The notes: generated by a model from the sequence alone, not told the origin. Positions 24,811-34,058 are shown, counted from the first letter of the stretch. The stretch: DNA of 64,000 nucleotides from Alphaproteobacteria bacterium (GCA_026400815.1 JAPLOI010000026.1:51478-115477); one strand, 5' to 3'. A program made the numbers and translations.

Positions 24811-26106
24811 ATGCCACGAATGGTCCCTTCCCTCGCCCGCCGCCTGCCCTTCTTCTACGGCTGGGTCATCGTGGCCGTCGCCTTCGTCACCATGGCGATC
24901 GGCGTCAACGCCCGCACCTCCTTCTCCCTGCTCTTCCCCGCCATCCTCGACGAATTCGGCTGGGACCGCGCCACCACCGCCGGCGCCTTCAGCTTCGGCT
25001 TCCTCGTCGCCGCCCTGCTCGGCCCCGTCACCGGCCGCCTGATGGACCGCCGCGGACCGATCTGGGTGATGGAGCTCGGCACGCTCGCCATCGCCGCCGG
25101 CCTCGCTTTGGCCAGCCTCGCCACCCAGCCCTGGCAGCTCTACCTCACCCAGGGCGTGCTGGTCGGCGGCGGCACCACCGCCGTCGGCTATTCCGGCCAG
25201 GCGCTCTATCTGCCCAACTGGTTCCTGCGCCGCCGCGCCCTGGCCATCTCCATCGCCTATGCCGGCGCCGGCATCGGCTCCATCATCCTGCTGCCGCTCG
25301 TCCAGGCCATCATCCTCGCCGCCGGCTGGCGCACTGCCTGCCTCACCCTGGCCGCCCTCGCCCTCGTCGTCCTCGCCCCGCTCAACCTGCTCCTGCGCCG
25401 CCGCCCGCAGGATCTCGGCCTCACGCCAGACGGCGACAGCGCCAGCCAGGCCATCGCCCGTCGCTCCGTCCACATCGTCGACACCACCTGGGCCGCCACC
25501 AAGTGGACCCTGCCCGCCGCCCTGCGCACCGCCCGCTTCTGGTGGCTCGCCCTGGCCAACGCCATGGCGATGTACGCCTGGTACGCCGTGCAGGTGCACC
25601 AAACGAAGTACCTGCTCTCCATCGGCATCGCCCCCACCTTGGCCGCCTGGGCCCTCGGCTTCGTCAGCCTCGCCGGCATCCCCGGCCAGATCGCCCTCGG
25701 CGCCCTGTCAGACCGCATCGGGCGGGAACCGGTCTGGACCATCGGCTGCCTCGGCTTCGTCCTCACCTACACCCTGCTCATCGCCCTCTCCGCCACCCCC
25801 CACCCCGCCCTGCTGGTGGCCATGATCCTGGCCCAGGGCGTACTGGGCTACGGCATCACCTCCGTCTTCGGCCCCGTGGCGGCAGAGGTGTTCGACGGCC
25901 CGCATTTCGGCACCATCTTCGGCACGGTGATGATCGGCGCCATGTCCGGCGCCGCCGCCGGCCCCTTCATCCACGGCCTGCTGCACGACATCACCGGCAG
26001 CGACCTCCCGGGCTTCACGCTCGGCATCCTCGCCAGCCTCGCCTCCATCGCCGCGATATGGATCGCCGCCCCCCGCCACGTCCGGCGCGTCGGCCGCCCC
26101 GACTGA
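24811..26106 (+). CDS. MFS transporter (oxalate/monocarboxylate-like type), second copy
   Basis: The protein has 431 residues from MPRMVPSLARR (ATG 24811); in-frame ATGs at 24784 and 24820 are alternatives and no start has a strong ribosome site. It has twelve helices. LPFFYGWVIVAVAFVTMAIG and LSDRIGREPVW match the same MFS branch as the carrier at 22812, and the two share the FYGW/HYGW opening. A likely role is uptake of the organic acid handled by the enolase-superfamily and M81 enzymes. It is divergent from the TetR gene, so both carriers may answer to one signal. Confidence 0.83.
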   Translation: MPRMVPSLARRLPFFYGWVIVAVAFVTMAIGVNARTSFSLLFPAILDEFGWDRATTAGAFSFGFLVAALLGPVTGRLMDRRGPIWVMELGTLAIAAGLALASLATQPWQLYLTQGVLVGGGTTAVGYSGQALYLPNWFLRRRALAISIAYAGAGIGSIILLPLVQAIILAAGWRTACLTLAALALVVLAPLNLLLRRRPQDLGLTPDGDSASQAIARRSVHIVDTTWAATKWTLPAALRTARFWWLALANAMAMYAWYAVQVHQTKYLLSIGIAPTLAAWALGFVSLAGIPGQIALGALSDRIGREPVWTIGCLGFVLTYTLLIALSATPHPALLVAMILAQGVLGYGITSVFGPVAAEVFDGPHFGTIFGTVMIGAMSGAAAGPFIHGLLHDITGSDLPGFTLGILASLASIAAIWIAAPRHVRRVGRPD

Positions 26107-26204
26107 CCCGGCCCTCCCGGATGAACTTGCTGTAATCCTCAACTCCCGGCACGATACGCCTCCGGGGGCTCTCCCCGGCAAACGCTTCTGGGAGATTCCC
26201 CGCA

Positions 26205-29200
26205 ATGATGGGGCTCGTGCGGCTCGCCCTTCGGCGGCCCTACGCGTCTGCGATGGTCGCCTTCTTCGTCATGCTGGCCGGCGCCCTGTCGCTCACCCGC
26301 ATGGTCGTGGACATCTTCCCCAAGATCGACATCCCCGTCGTTCTCGTCGCCTGGAACTACGGCGGCCTCTCCGCGGAGGAAATGGAACGCCGCGTCGTCC
26401 TGGTCGCGGAACGCTCCTACGCCCAGAACGTCGATGGCGTGGACCGCATCGAAAGCCAGTCCCTCTCCGGCACCGGCATCATCAAGATCTACTTCGCCCC
26501 CGGCGCCGATCTCGGCGGCGCCATGGCCCAGATCAACGCCGTCAACAACCAGGTCCTGCGCGTCATGCCCCCAGGCATGACAGCCCCCATCCTGGTCCCC
26601 TTCAACGCATCCAACGTCGGCGTCGTGCAGATGACGTCGTCGTCCAAAACCCTCTCCGAACAGGAGATCGTGGACTACACCTTCAACTTCATCCGCCTGC
26701 GCCTGTTCACCATCCCCGGCATCGCGCTCACCGCCCCCTATGGCGGCAAGTCCCGCCAGATCATCGTGGACATCGACCCCTCGCGCCTCGCCGCCAAGGG
26801 CGTCTCCCCCAGCGACGTCGTCACCGCGCTGCAAACCTCCAACGTCATCGTCCCCGCCGGCGTCGCCCGCATCGGGGAGCGTGAATACACCGTCGGCATC
26901 AACTCCAGCCCGCCCAGCGTCGCCCAGTTCGCCAACCTGCCGCTCGCCGTGCGCAACGGCATCGTCGTCACCCTGGGCGATGTCGCCACCGTCGGCGACA
27001 GCTTCGCCCACCAGTCCAACATCGTGCACGTGAACGGCGAGCGCGCCAGCTACGTCACCATCATGCGCCAGCCCTCCGCCTCCACGCTGGCCGTGGTGGA
27101 AGCCACCCGCGCCATCATGCCGGTGCTGAAGGCCGCCGCGCCGGAGGGCCTGGATCTCAAGCTGGATTTCGACCAGTCCGTCTTCGTCCGCTCCGCCATC
27201 GACAACGTGCTGCACGAGGCGGTGGTCAGCTCCATCCTCGTCTCCATCATGATCCTGGTCTTCCTCGGCTCCTGGCGGAACATGGTGATCGTCTCGGTCT
27301 CCATCCCGCTCTCCATCTTCGCCGGCATCGCCGGCCTCTACGCCGCCGGGCAAACGATCAACCTCATGACCCTCGGCGGACTGGCCCTGGCCATCGGCCT
27401 GTTGGTCGATAACGCCACCGTCACCATCGAGAACATCCACCGCAACCAGTCGCTGGGAAAGCCACTCACGGTCGCCATCCTCGATGGCTGTGCGGAGGTG
27501 GTCACGCCCCTCACCGTCGCCACGCTGGCCATCTGCATCGTGTTCTTCCCGGTCTTCCTGCTCGATGGCGCCGCCCGCTTCCTGTTCATCCCGCTCGGCA
27601 TCACCGTCGTGCTCGCCATGCTGGCCAGCTACGTCCTCAGCTTCACCGTCGTCCCCACCATGACCCGGCTGATGCTCAAGGAGCACGACCACAACCACAA
27701 ACCCAACCGCTTCGTCGCCGGCTTCGAACGCGGCTTCGCCTGGGTGGCCGACATGTACGGCCTCGCACTCGCCGCCTGCCTGCGCGCCCGCGCCTTCGTG
27801 CTGCTCTGCTTCGGCGGGCTGCTCGCCGCCTCCCTCATGCTCGCCACCGTCGTCGGCACTGATTTCTTCCCCACCGCCGATGTGGGCATCATCAAGCTGC
27901 ACTACCGCGGCCCGGCCGGCACCCGCCTCGAAGTCACCGAGAAACGCGTGCTGGAAGTCCAGGCCAAGATCCGCGAGGTCATTGGCGAGTCCGAAATCCA
28001 AACCATCAACGACGTCGTCGGCGTGCCCTTCAGCTTCAACCTCGCCATGGTCCCGTCAGACAACATCACCAGCGCGGATGCCGATATCCTCATCCAGCTG
28101 AAAAAAGGCCACCGCCCCAGCGTCGAACATGTCCGCGCCCTGCGCGCCGTGCTGCCCGATGCCTTCCCCGGCGCCCTGTTCTATTTCCAAACGGCTGATA
28201 TCGTCAGCCAGGTGCTGAACTTCGGCCTCTCCGCCCCGATCGACATCCAGATCGCCGATGCCAACTTCACCCGCTCCTACGCGCTGGCCCAGCAGCTCCT
28301 GCTCCGCCTGCAGAAGATCCCCGGCGTCGCCGATCCCCGCATCACCCAGGTGCTGGACAGCCCCGCCTTGCAGATCGAGGTCGATCGCCTGCGCGCCGCC
28401 CAGCTCGGCATCTCCCAGCGCGACGTGTCGAACAACCTGCTCATCTCGCTGTCGTCCTCGTCGCTGGTGGCGCCGTCGTACTTCCTGAACCCCGTCAACA
28501 ACGTCAACTACTTCGTCGCCGTCCGCCAGCCGATGTCCGCGGTCTCTACCGTGGAAGACCTGATGCGCCTGCCCATCAGCCAGCCCAATGTCGCCGCCAT
28601 CCCCACCACCTCGGCCCAGTTCGCCGGGCTGCAATACGCCGCCATGCCCAACGCGCCGGTCACCCGCATGTCCGATGTGGCTTCGGTCCGCCCGCGCTCC
28701 ACGCTCGCCGCCATCAACCACCACTCCGTCCAGCGCGTCATCAACGTCGCCGCCAATGTCGATGGCCGCGACCTCGGCGCCGTCTCCGCCGATATCCGCC
28801 GCGCGATCGCCGAAGTCTCCAAGGACCTGCCGCTCACCACCAAGATCGAGCTGCGCGGCCAGCCGGAAGTGATGGACCGCTCCTTCAGCAACCTCGCCCA
28901 GGGCCTCGTGATCGCGATCATCATGGTCTATGCGCTGCTCGTGGTGCTGTTCCAGTCCTGGATCGACCCCTTCATCATCATGATGGCCGTCCCCGGCGCA
29001 CTCATCGGCATCATCTGGATGCTCGCCGTCACCGGCACCACCATCAACGTGGTGTCGCTCATGGGCACGATCATGACCGTCGGCATCTCGGTCTCGAACT
29101 CCATCCTCGTCGTCTCCTTCGCCAACGAGGTCCGCGCCCGCCACAACCTGACACCGTTCGATGCGGTGATCGCCGCCGGCAAAACCCGCCTGCGCCCGAT

Positions 29201-29477
29201 CCTGATGACCGCCCTGGCCATGATCCTGGGCATGATCCCGATGGCACTGGGCACCGGCGAGGCCGGCGAACAGAACGCCCCGCTCGGCCGCGCCGTCATC
29301 GGCGGGCTCTTCGCCGCCACCATCGCCACGCTGGTGATCGTGCCCGTCTTCTACACCCTGCTGCGGCGCAGCCCGCCCCGCCTGCACGAACTGGACAGCC
29401 GGTTCGACGAGGAAGCCGCTGGCGCCAGCGCCCAAGCGCTAGGCACAGCGTCCCTCGGAATCGCGGCCAAGAGGTAG
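26205..29477 (+). CDS. RND efflux transporter permease subunit
   Basis: The protein has 1090 residues, the usual length for an RND pump with 12 membrane helices and two large periplasmic loops. It opens MMGLVRLALRRPYASAMVAF, with FPKIDIPVV after the first helix. LGGLALAIGLLVDNATVTIEN in helix 4 carries the proton-relay Asp and Asn-type residues, and helix 10-11 segments such as GTIMTVGISVSNSILVV follow. The LVDNATVTIEN form is the type seen in heavy-metal/unknown-cargo pumps, where AcrB-type pumps have two adjacent Asp. It exports its cargo from the inner membrane to an outer-membrane channel. The adaptor gene follows five bases downstream; no outer-membrane factor is nearby. Confidence 0.9.
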   Translation: MMGLVRLALRRPYASAMVAFFVMLAGALSLTRMVVDIFPKIDIPVVLVAWNYGGLSAEEMERRVVLVAERSYAQNVDGVDRIESQSLSGTGIIKIYFAPGADLGGAMAQINAVNNQVLRVMPPGMTAPILVPFNASNVGVVQMTSSSKTLSEQEIVDYTFNFIRLRLFTIPGIALTAPYGGKSRQIIVDIDPSRLAAKGVSPSDVVTALQTSNVIVPAGVARIGEREYTVGINSSPPSVAQFANLPLAVRNGIVVTLGDVATVGDSFAHQSNIVHVNGERASYVTIMRQPSASTLAVVEATRAIMPVLKAAAPEGLDLKLDFDQSVFVRSAIDNVLHEAVVSSILVSIMILVFLGSWRNMVIVSVSIPLSIFAGIAGLYAAGQTINLMTLGGLALAIGLLVDNATVTIENIHRNQSLGKPLTVAILDGCAEVVTPLTVATLAICIVFFPVFLLDGAARFLFIPLGITVVLAMLASYVLSFTVVPTMTRLMLKEHDHNHKPNRFVAGFERGFAWVADMYGLALAACLRARAFVLLCFGGLLAASLMLATVVGTDFFPTADVGIIKLHYRGPAGTRLEVTEKRVLEVQAKIREVIGESEIQTINDVVGVPFSFNLAMVPSDNITSADADILIQLKKGHRPSVEHVRALRAVLPDAFPGALFYFQTADIVSQVLNFGLSAPIDIQIADANFTRSYALAQQLLLRLQKIPGVADPRITQVLDSPALQIEVDRLRAAQLGISQRDVSNNLLISLSSSSLVAPSYFLNPVNNVNYFVAVRQPMSAVSTVEDLMRLPISQPNVAAIPTTSAQFAGLQYAAMPNAPVTRMSDVASVRPRSTLAAINHHSVQRVINVAANVDGRDLGAVSADIRRAIAEVSKDLPLTTKIELRGQPEVMDRSFSNLAQGLVIAIIMVYALLVVLFQSWIDPFIIMMAVPGALIGIIWMLAVTGTTINVVSLMGTIMTVGISVSNSILVVSFANEVRARHNLTPFDAVIAAGKTRLRPILMTALAMILGMIPMALGTGEAGEQNAPLGRAVIGGLFAATIATLVIVPVFYTLLRRSPPRLHELDSRFDEEAAGASAQALGTASLGIAAKR

Positions 29478-29482
29478 CGACC

Positions 29483-30676
29483 ATGGATCACACCCCGTCC
29501 CCCTCGCCGCTGCGCACCACCCAGCCAGGCACTGGTGATCCCGGCCACGGCGCCGCACCGCCCCCGCCACCCCGCAAGCGCGCCGGCCCCATGCTCTACC
29601 TCACCGGCCTCGTGCTGCTCGTCGCCGCAGGCTTCGGCACCTTCCGCTTCATGCAGGAAAGCGCCTCCAGCGTCGCCAACGCCCGCACCGCGATGGAGGC
29701 GGAAGCCGCCCGCGGCCCGCGCGTCGTCGTCGCCACCGTGGCCCAAGGGCCCTCGATCCGCACCATCCAGCTCCTCGGCGATGCCCGCGCCTACAGCACC
29801 GCCACCTTGTTCGCCAAAGTCAGCGGCTACCTGAAAACCGTCGCGGTGGACAAAGGCGACCTGGTCACCACCGGCCAGATCATCGCCGAAATCGAAAGCA
29901 CCGAGCTGGAAAGCCAATACCAGTCCGCCGTCGCCGACCTGGACAACAAGCAGCGCATCGCCGCCCGCGCGCGCGACCTGCTGCGCTCCGGCAGCACCGC
30001 CCAGCAAGCCGCCGACCAGGCCGAAACCAACCTGCGCATGGCCCAGGAATCCGTCCGCAACCTCAACGCCATCCGCTCCTACCAGGTGCTCCGCGCCCCG
30101 TTCGACGGCATGGTGGTCGCCCGCTTCGCCGACCCCGGCGCCCTGCTCCAGGCCGCCACCACCAACCAGGCCTCCTCCCTGCCCGTCATCCAACTCGCCG
30201 ACACCACCAAGCTGCGCATCGGCGCCTTCGTGGAACAGCGCGACGTCAGCGCCATCAAGCCCGGCGACGAAGCCGACATCATCGATGCCTCCAACACCGA
30301 ACGCCGCCGCACCGCCCGCATCAGCCGCACCGCCGGCTCGCTCGACCCACGCACCCGAACCCTGTTCATCGAAATCGACCTGGACAACAAAGACACCTTC
30401 CTGGTCCCCGGCAGCTTCGTGCAAGTCGTCCTGAAAGTGCCCGTCACCAGCTACCCGCAAATCCCGGTCAACGCCGTCATGCAGCGCGGCCCCAATACCG
30501 TCGTCGCCGTCGTCGGCATCGACGAAACCGTCCGCTTCCGCCCCATCCGCGTCGCCTCCACCGACGGCATCGTCTCCAACATCGCCGAAGGCCTCAAACC
30601 CGGCGAAAAAGTCGGGCTCAACGTCCCCAACGACGTCATCGAAGGCGCCAAGATCCGGGCGGCGGCGGCACGGTAA
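29483..30676 (+). CDS. RND efflux periplasmic adaptor (membrane fusion protein)
   Basis: The protein has 397 residues. A Pro-rich cytoplasmic tail is followed by one helix at about 33-55 (GPMLYLTGLVLLVAAGFGTF), then the adaptor fold: a lipoyl half-motif (KVSGYLKTVAVDKGDLVTTG), a coiled-coil hairpin at about residues 135-180 rich in Ala, Gln and Glu, the second lipoyl half (YQVLRAPFDGMVVARFADPG) and beta-barrel and MP domains. It bridges the permease to an outer-membrane channel. The order permease then adaptor is the reverse of most RND operons. The RTARISRTAGSLDPRTRTLF segment is a family hallmark. Confidence 0.9.
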   Translation: MDHTPSPSPLRTTQPGTGDPGHGAAPPPPPRKRAGPMLYLTGLVLLVAAGFGTFRFMQESASSVANARTAMEAEAARGPRVVVATVAQGPSIRTIQLLGDARAYSTATLFAKVSGYLKTVAVDKGDLVTTGQIIAEIESTELESQYQSAVADLDNKQRIAARARDLLRSGSTAQQAADQAETNLRMAQESVRNLNAIRSYQVLRAPFDGMVVARFADPGALLQAATTNQASSLPVIQLADTTKLRIGAFVEQRDVSAIKPGDEADIIDASNTERRRTARISRTAGSLDPRTRTLFIEIDLDNKDTFLVPGSFVQVVLKVPVTSYPQIPVNAVMQRGPNTVVAVVGIDETVRFRPIRVASTDGIVSNIAEGLKPGEKVGLNVPNDVIEGAKIRAAAAR

Positions 30677-30683
30677 GACAAGG

Positions 30684-30733
30684 CCAGGGCTCTGCCCTGG
30701 ACCCGCTGGGGCCTTAGGCCCCAGACCCCTGGA
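30684..30733. repeat. GC-rich double hairpin (second repeat family), left copy
   Basis: Two adjacent perfect hairpins: CCAGGGC-tct-GCCCTGG at 30684-30700 and CTGGGGCC-tta-GGCCCCAG at 30706-30724, followed by CCCCTGGACC. The unit lies just after the adaptor stop and may terminate its transcript. A related double hairpin in the opposite orientation occurs at 31303-31346. Confidence 0.7.
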
Positions 30734-30822
30734 CCTTAGGTTAGATCAAGTCCCAAGATCCTAAGTACGTACGGGATAAAAAACCTTTTCCACCGGTGTT
30801 GCGTTTGGCATAGTCACCGGTG

Positions 30823-31218
30823 ATGCCACATCCCGCCGCCGCTACGATCGAAGCCGACGCCCTTCGCCGCTTGGCGGAGGCGATGAATCGCGTCCATTTT
30901 CCGGCGCCGCTCCTGCACCTGCTGCTCGCCCTGCTGGCGTTCCTCACGGGGAACAAGGCGGTCATGGCCCAACTCACCCTGGCCACCACCTCCGCCCGCA
31001 CCTGGCGCACCCCGCTTCGGGATTGGCATTTCTCCCCCACCGGCGAAACCATCGACGACCTCGCGCCCGTACTCCACCCGCGCGCCCTGCGTCGTCTGCG
31101 CCGTCAACGCGCCTGGATCGGCTGGATCCTCCGCGGCCGCCCCGGCCGCGGCATGCGGCGTTCCGGCAACCGCGCGCCCAAACCTTCCCCTGCTTGCACC
31201 GCCCGCGCGCCGCCCTAG
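30823..31218 (+). CDS. Small protein of unknown function
   Basis: The frame gives 131 residues from ATG 30823 (a GTG is one codon earlier). Residues about 25-47 form one hydrophobic stretch (PLLHLLLALLAFLTGNKAVM), and the remainder is rich in Arg and aromatic residues. I recognise no family. There is no clear ribosome site. It is bracketed by two inverted copies of a GC-rich double-hairpin repeat, so it may have arrived with them, or the frame may be a chance one. Codon composition is ordinary for this genome, which slightly favours a real gene. Confidence 0.4.
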   Translation: MPHPAAATIEADALRRLAEAMNRVHFPAPLLHLLLALLAFLTGNKAVMAQLTLATTSARTWRTPLRDWHFSPTGETIDDLAPVLHPRALRRLRRQRAWIGWILRGRPGRGMRRSGNRAPKPSPACTARAPP

Positions 31219-31302
31219 GCGACGCGCGGGCCTTTTCACCACGAATCCGTCTTTCGGCCCCCGCCTAGCGCGGCGAAGACTCATGTCTTGAGTCATGTGG
31301 GT

Positions 31303-31346
31303 CCAGGGACCTCAGGTCCCTGGTGGGGTGCGGGGCAAAGCCCCGC
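31303..31346. repeat. GC-rich double hairpin (second repeat family), right copy, inverted
   Basis: CCAGGGACC-tca-GGTCCCTGG at 31303-31323 and GCGGGGC-aaa-GCCCCGC at 31330-31346. Read on the minus strand it has the same layout as the unit at 30684. It ends three bases before the stop of the SDR gene and probably terminates that transcript. A weaker GACTCA/TGAGTC hairpin lies at 31278-31294. Confidence 0.7.
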
Positions 31347-31348
31347 CC

Positions 31349-32197
31349 TTACTTCCTCCCTTGAGCCGCCTTCGAAATCGCCTCGGTCATTTCCTTCCGC
31401 GCCCCCACCCCTTGGCTGAACGGCCGGCCGGAAATCGCTCCGCCGTCCACCACGATATCCGCCCCGTTCACGAAGCTCGCCCCGTCGGAGGCCAGGAACA
31501 CCGCCGCCCGCGCGATATCGTCCGGCACGCCGGCCCGCGGGATCGGCTGGGCCTTGGTGAAGCGCGCTTCCAGCGTCGCCAGCTCCTGGTCGGCCACGTT
31601 CGGATCGAGCCCGATGCCCTTGCCGAAGATGCCGGTCACGATCGCCCCGGGCGAGATCGAGTTCACCCGGATGCCGTCCTCGCCGAGTTCGGCGGCCACG
31701 GAGCGCGTCAGGTGCAGCACGGCGGCCTTGGCCGTGGAATAGGCGTGGCTGGAACCACCGGCGCGGTACCCGGCCACGGAGGCGGTGGTGATGATGCTGC
31801 CTGATTTCTGCTTTTGCATGATGGGCGCCACGTATTTCATCGCGATCACCACGCCGCGCACATGCACCGACATCATCGTGTCCCAGGTGGCGATATCGGC
31901 CTCGGCGATGCGGAACGGCGGCAGCCCGTGCCCGGCATTGTTGAACAGCACGTCGATCCGCCCGAAGCGCTGGGCGGTGCCCTCGATCAGCGCCTTGATA
32001 TCGGCTTCGTCGCCCACATCGGCCTGCACGAAGGAGGCGTTCTGGCCAAGCCGTGCGGCGATCGCCTCGCCCAGCTCCGCCCGCCGCCCGGCCAGCACCA
32101 CGGTCGCGCCTTCCTCGATGAACAGCTCGGCGGAGCGTTCGCCGATCCCGCTCGTCGCCCCGGTGATGATGGCGATCTTCCCGTCCAGCATGCCCAT
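31349..32197 (-). CDS. SDR family NAD(P)-dependent oxidoreductase
   Basis: The protein has 282 residues from MGMLDGKIAI at 32197 (GGAGG eight bases upstream). Motifs: ITGATSGIGERSAELF for the cofactor, FNNAGHGL, ITTASVAGYRAG with the catalytic Ser, and YSTAKAAVLHLTRS with Tyr and Lys. The acidic or basic residue that would fix NAD or NADP choice is AGRRAE, an Arg pair that favours NADP. FVNGADIVVDGGAISGRPFS is the usual C-terminal segment. No operon partner lies on this strand; the beta-lactamase-fold gene is divergent, 93 bases away. The substrate is unknown. Confidence 0.87.
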   Translation of the reverse strand: MGMLDGKIAIITGATSGIGERSAELFIEEGATVVLAGRRAELGEAIAARLGQNASFVQADVGDEADIKALIEGTAQRFGRIDVLFNNAGHGLPPFRIAEADIATWDTMMSVHVRGVVIAMKYVAPIMQKQKSGSIITTASVAGYRAGGSSHAYSTAKAAVLHLTRSVAAELGEDGIRVNSISPGAIVTGIFGKGIGLDPNVADQELATLEARFTKAQPIPRAGVPDDIARAAVFLASDGASFVNGADIVVDGGAISGRPFSQGVGARKEMTEAISKAAQGRK

Positions 32198-32290
32198 ATC
32201 GGTTTCCTCCGTTTGCCCGCCCACTCTGCCAACTGGCGCCGCCTTCGGGAATGGGCCAGCATCCCGGCCACATCAGCCGCGGGAAGCGCC

Positions 32291-33199
32291 ATGTCCGTCC
32301 AGTCCCAGATCGAAGCCGCCTTCGCCCCGTTGGGCATCGAGGTCGGCTTCTCCGCCACCCATTTGCCCACTGGCGAGACCGTCGCGATCAACCCGCACGA
32401 GCTATTCCCCACCGCCAGCACCTACAAGATCCCGGTGATGGTGGAAGTCTACCGCCAGGCCGATGAGGGCCGCTTCAAGATGAGCGACCGGATCGAGATG
32501 ACGGATGCCCAGCGCATCGTCGGCTCCGGCGTGATCCAGAAGCTGGATGCCGGCCTCAAGCCCACCATCCGCGACCTCACGATGCTGATGATCATCATCA
32601 GCGACAACACCGCCACCCACATGCTGCAGGAGCTGGTGGGCAACGCCAACATCAACGCCACCATGCGCCGCATCGGCCTGCAGAACATCCATTTGGCCCT
32701 GTCGATGCCGGAACTCTTCGCCCACGGCTACGCCCTGCCCCCGGTCCCCCCGCCCAGCTACGCCCAGATGCAGGAAGCCGGCCGCAGCGGCGACATGGAT
32801 TACAGCGGCCTCGCCTTCCACCGCACGCCGCAGAACACCACCTCGTCCGCCGCCGACATGGCCGCCCTCTCCGCCATGATCCTGCAAGGCAAGGCCGGCA
32901 GCGCGGCCGCCTGTGCCGACATGATGACCATCCTGCGCGCCCAGCAACTGCGCGACCGCGTGCCCCGCTACCTGCCGGACGGCGCCGTGGGCAACAAGAC
33001 CGGCAGCTTCCGCAAGATCCGCAACGACGCCGGCGTCATCCTGCGCAGCGAGACGGATGCCATCAGCTTCGGCGTCTACACCTTCGATCCCACCCCGATC
33101 CCCCGCGGCAACTCCCGCCTGCTTGCCGAACGCAACGCCCTGGTGAACGGCGCCATGGCGGAAGTCGGCATGATCCTGTGGGACAGCTTCGGCCGGTGA
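32291..33199 (+). CDS. Serine hydrolase of the class A beta-lactamase fold
   Basis: The protein has 302 residues. The three penicillin-recognition motifs are present in order: Ser43-Thr-Tyr-Lys46, Ser104-Asp-Asn106, and Lys236-Thr-Gly238 in GNKTGSF. It lacks a signal peptide: the chain begins MSVQSQIEAAFAPLG and enters the fold directly, so it should stay in the cytoplasm. I cannot find the Glu of the omega-loop ExxLN motif that class A enzymes use for deacylation; NTTSSAADMAAL stands in the region. Both points argue against a true antibiotic resistance enzyme and for an amidase, esterase or peptidase that borrowed the fold (Beta-lactamase2 family). The ribosome site GGAAG is close to the ATG. 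Confidence 0.78.
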   Translation: MSVQSQIEAAFAPLGIEVGFSATHLPTGETVAINPHELFPTASTYKIPVMVEVYRQADEGRFKMSDRIEMTDAQRIVGSGVIQKLDAGLKPTIRDLTMLMIIISDNTATHMLQELVGNANINATMRRIGLQNIHLALSMPELFAHGYALPPVPPPSYAQMQEAGRSGDMDYSGLAFHRTPQNTTSSAADMAALSAMILQGKAGSAAACADMMTILRAQQLRDRVPRYLPDGAVGNKTGSFRKIRNDAGVILRSETDAISFGVYTFDPTPIPRGNSRLLAERNALVNGAMAEVGMILWDSFGR

Positions 33200-33280
33200 T
33201 CCCCCCGGCATGGAAGCGCACGCGGATGGCCCGGCGCGCCCATCCGTCCTAGGCTCGCGCGGGCAGGAGGGGAGGCGGTC

Positions 33281-34054
33281 ATGCGGGGCAACAAGCTGCG
33301 GGCAGGGGTGGCGCGCGGGGAAGTGCAGATCGGCACCTGGGTGAACATGATCCGCACCCCGGCAGTGCTGACGCTGCTGCAAGCGGCAGGGCTGGATTTC
33401 GCCCGGGTGGACATGGAACACACCGGCATCTCGATCGAGACGGTGGCAGACATGGCGGTGGTGGCCCGCGCGCTCGATTTCCCGCTGGTGGTGCGCCCGC
33501 CGAAGGCGAACCGGGAATGGATCACGCGGCTGCTGGATGTCGGCGTGTGGAACCTGCACTGCCCACAGGTGGAGAACGCCGCCCATGCGCGGGAGGTCGC
33601 CGCGGCATCCCGCTACGCCCCACGCGGCCTGCGCGGCAATGCCGGGCACAGCCCTGGCACCGACTATGATCTTTCGATGAGTGTCGCCGAGCGGCGGGCC
33701 TTCGCGGACAGCCAGGTGTTCGTGACCGTGATGTTCGAGACCGGCGCGGCGCTGGCGGACCTGGATGCGATCGCGGCGATGGACGGGATCGATGGGCTGA
33801 CGCTGGGGCCCAGCGACCTCGCGCAGGACCTCGGCATTGCCGGGCATCCGGAGATGGCGACGCTGCTCGATGAAAAGCGCGACCTGGTGCTGGCGGCGGC
33901 GCGCAAGCATGGCAAGGCGTGTGCGATGCTGTGCGCCACGGAGGCGCAGGCGAAACAATGGGTGCAGGCGGGGGTGGAAATCATCGCCTATTCCAGCGAC
34001 AGCGAAGTGCTGGCGCGTGCCTATGCCGGTTCGATGAAGGCCATTCGGGGTTGA
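33281..34054 (+). CDS. HpcH/HpaI family aldolase
   Basis: The protein has 257 residues. It is a class II pyruvate aldolase of the HpcH/HpaI group: IGTWVNMIRTPAVLTLLQAA, FARVDMEHTGIS (metal-side Glu/His), VVRPPKANREWITRLLDVG, FETGAALADLDAIAAMDGID and LTLGPSDLAQDLG (Asp for Mg2+). It would cleave a 4-hydroxy-2-keto acid to pyruvate plus an aldehyde, or act as a citryl/malyl-CoA-type lyase. It leads a run of same-strand catabolic genes (CoA-transferase, Fe-alcohol dehydrogenase, LIV importer), the next only five bases away. That context favours breakdown of an imported branched acid. Confidence 0.88.
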   Translation: MRGNKLRAGVARGEVQIGTWVNMIRTPAVLTLLQAAGLDFARVDMEHTGISIETVADMAVVARALDFPLVVRPPKANREWITRLLDVGVWNLHCPQVENAAHAREVAAASRYAPRGLRGNAGHSPGTDYDLSMSVAERRAFADSQVFVTVMFETGAALADLDAIAAMDGIDGLTLGPSDLAQDLGIAGHPEMATLLDEKRDLVLAAARKHGKACAMLCATEAQAKQWVQAGVEIIAYSSDSEVLARAYAGSMKAIRG

Positions 34055-34058
34055 GACG

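Noticed and set aside
26139..28001. A 620-codon minus-strand frame opposite the RND permease
   Set aside because: Asp/Gly/His-rich shadow of a well-supported gene; no domain or ribosome site.
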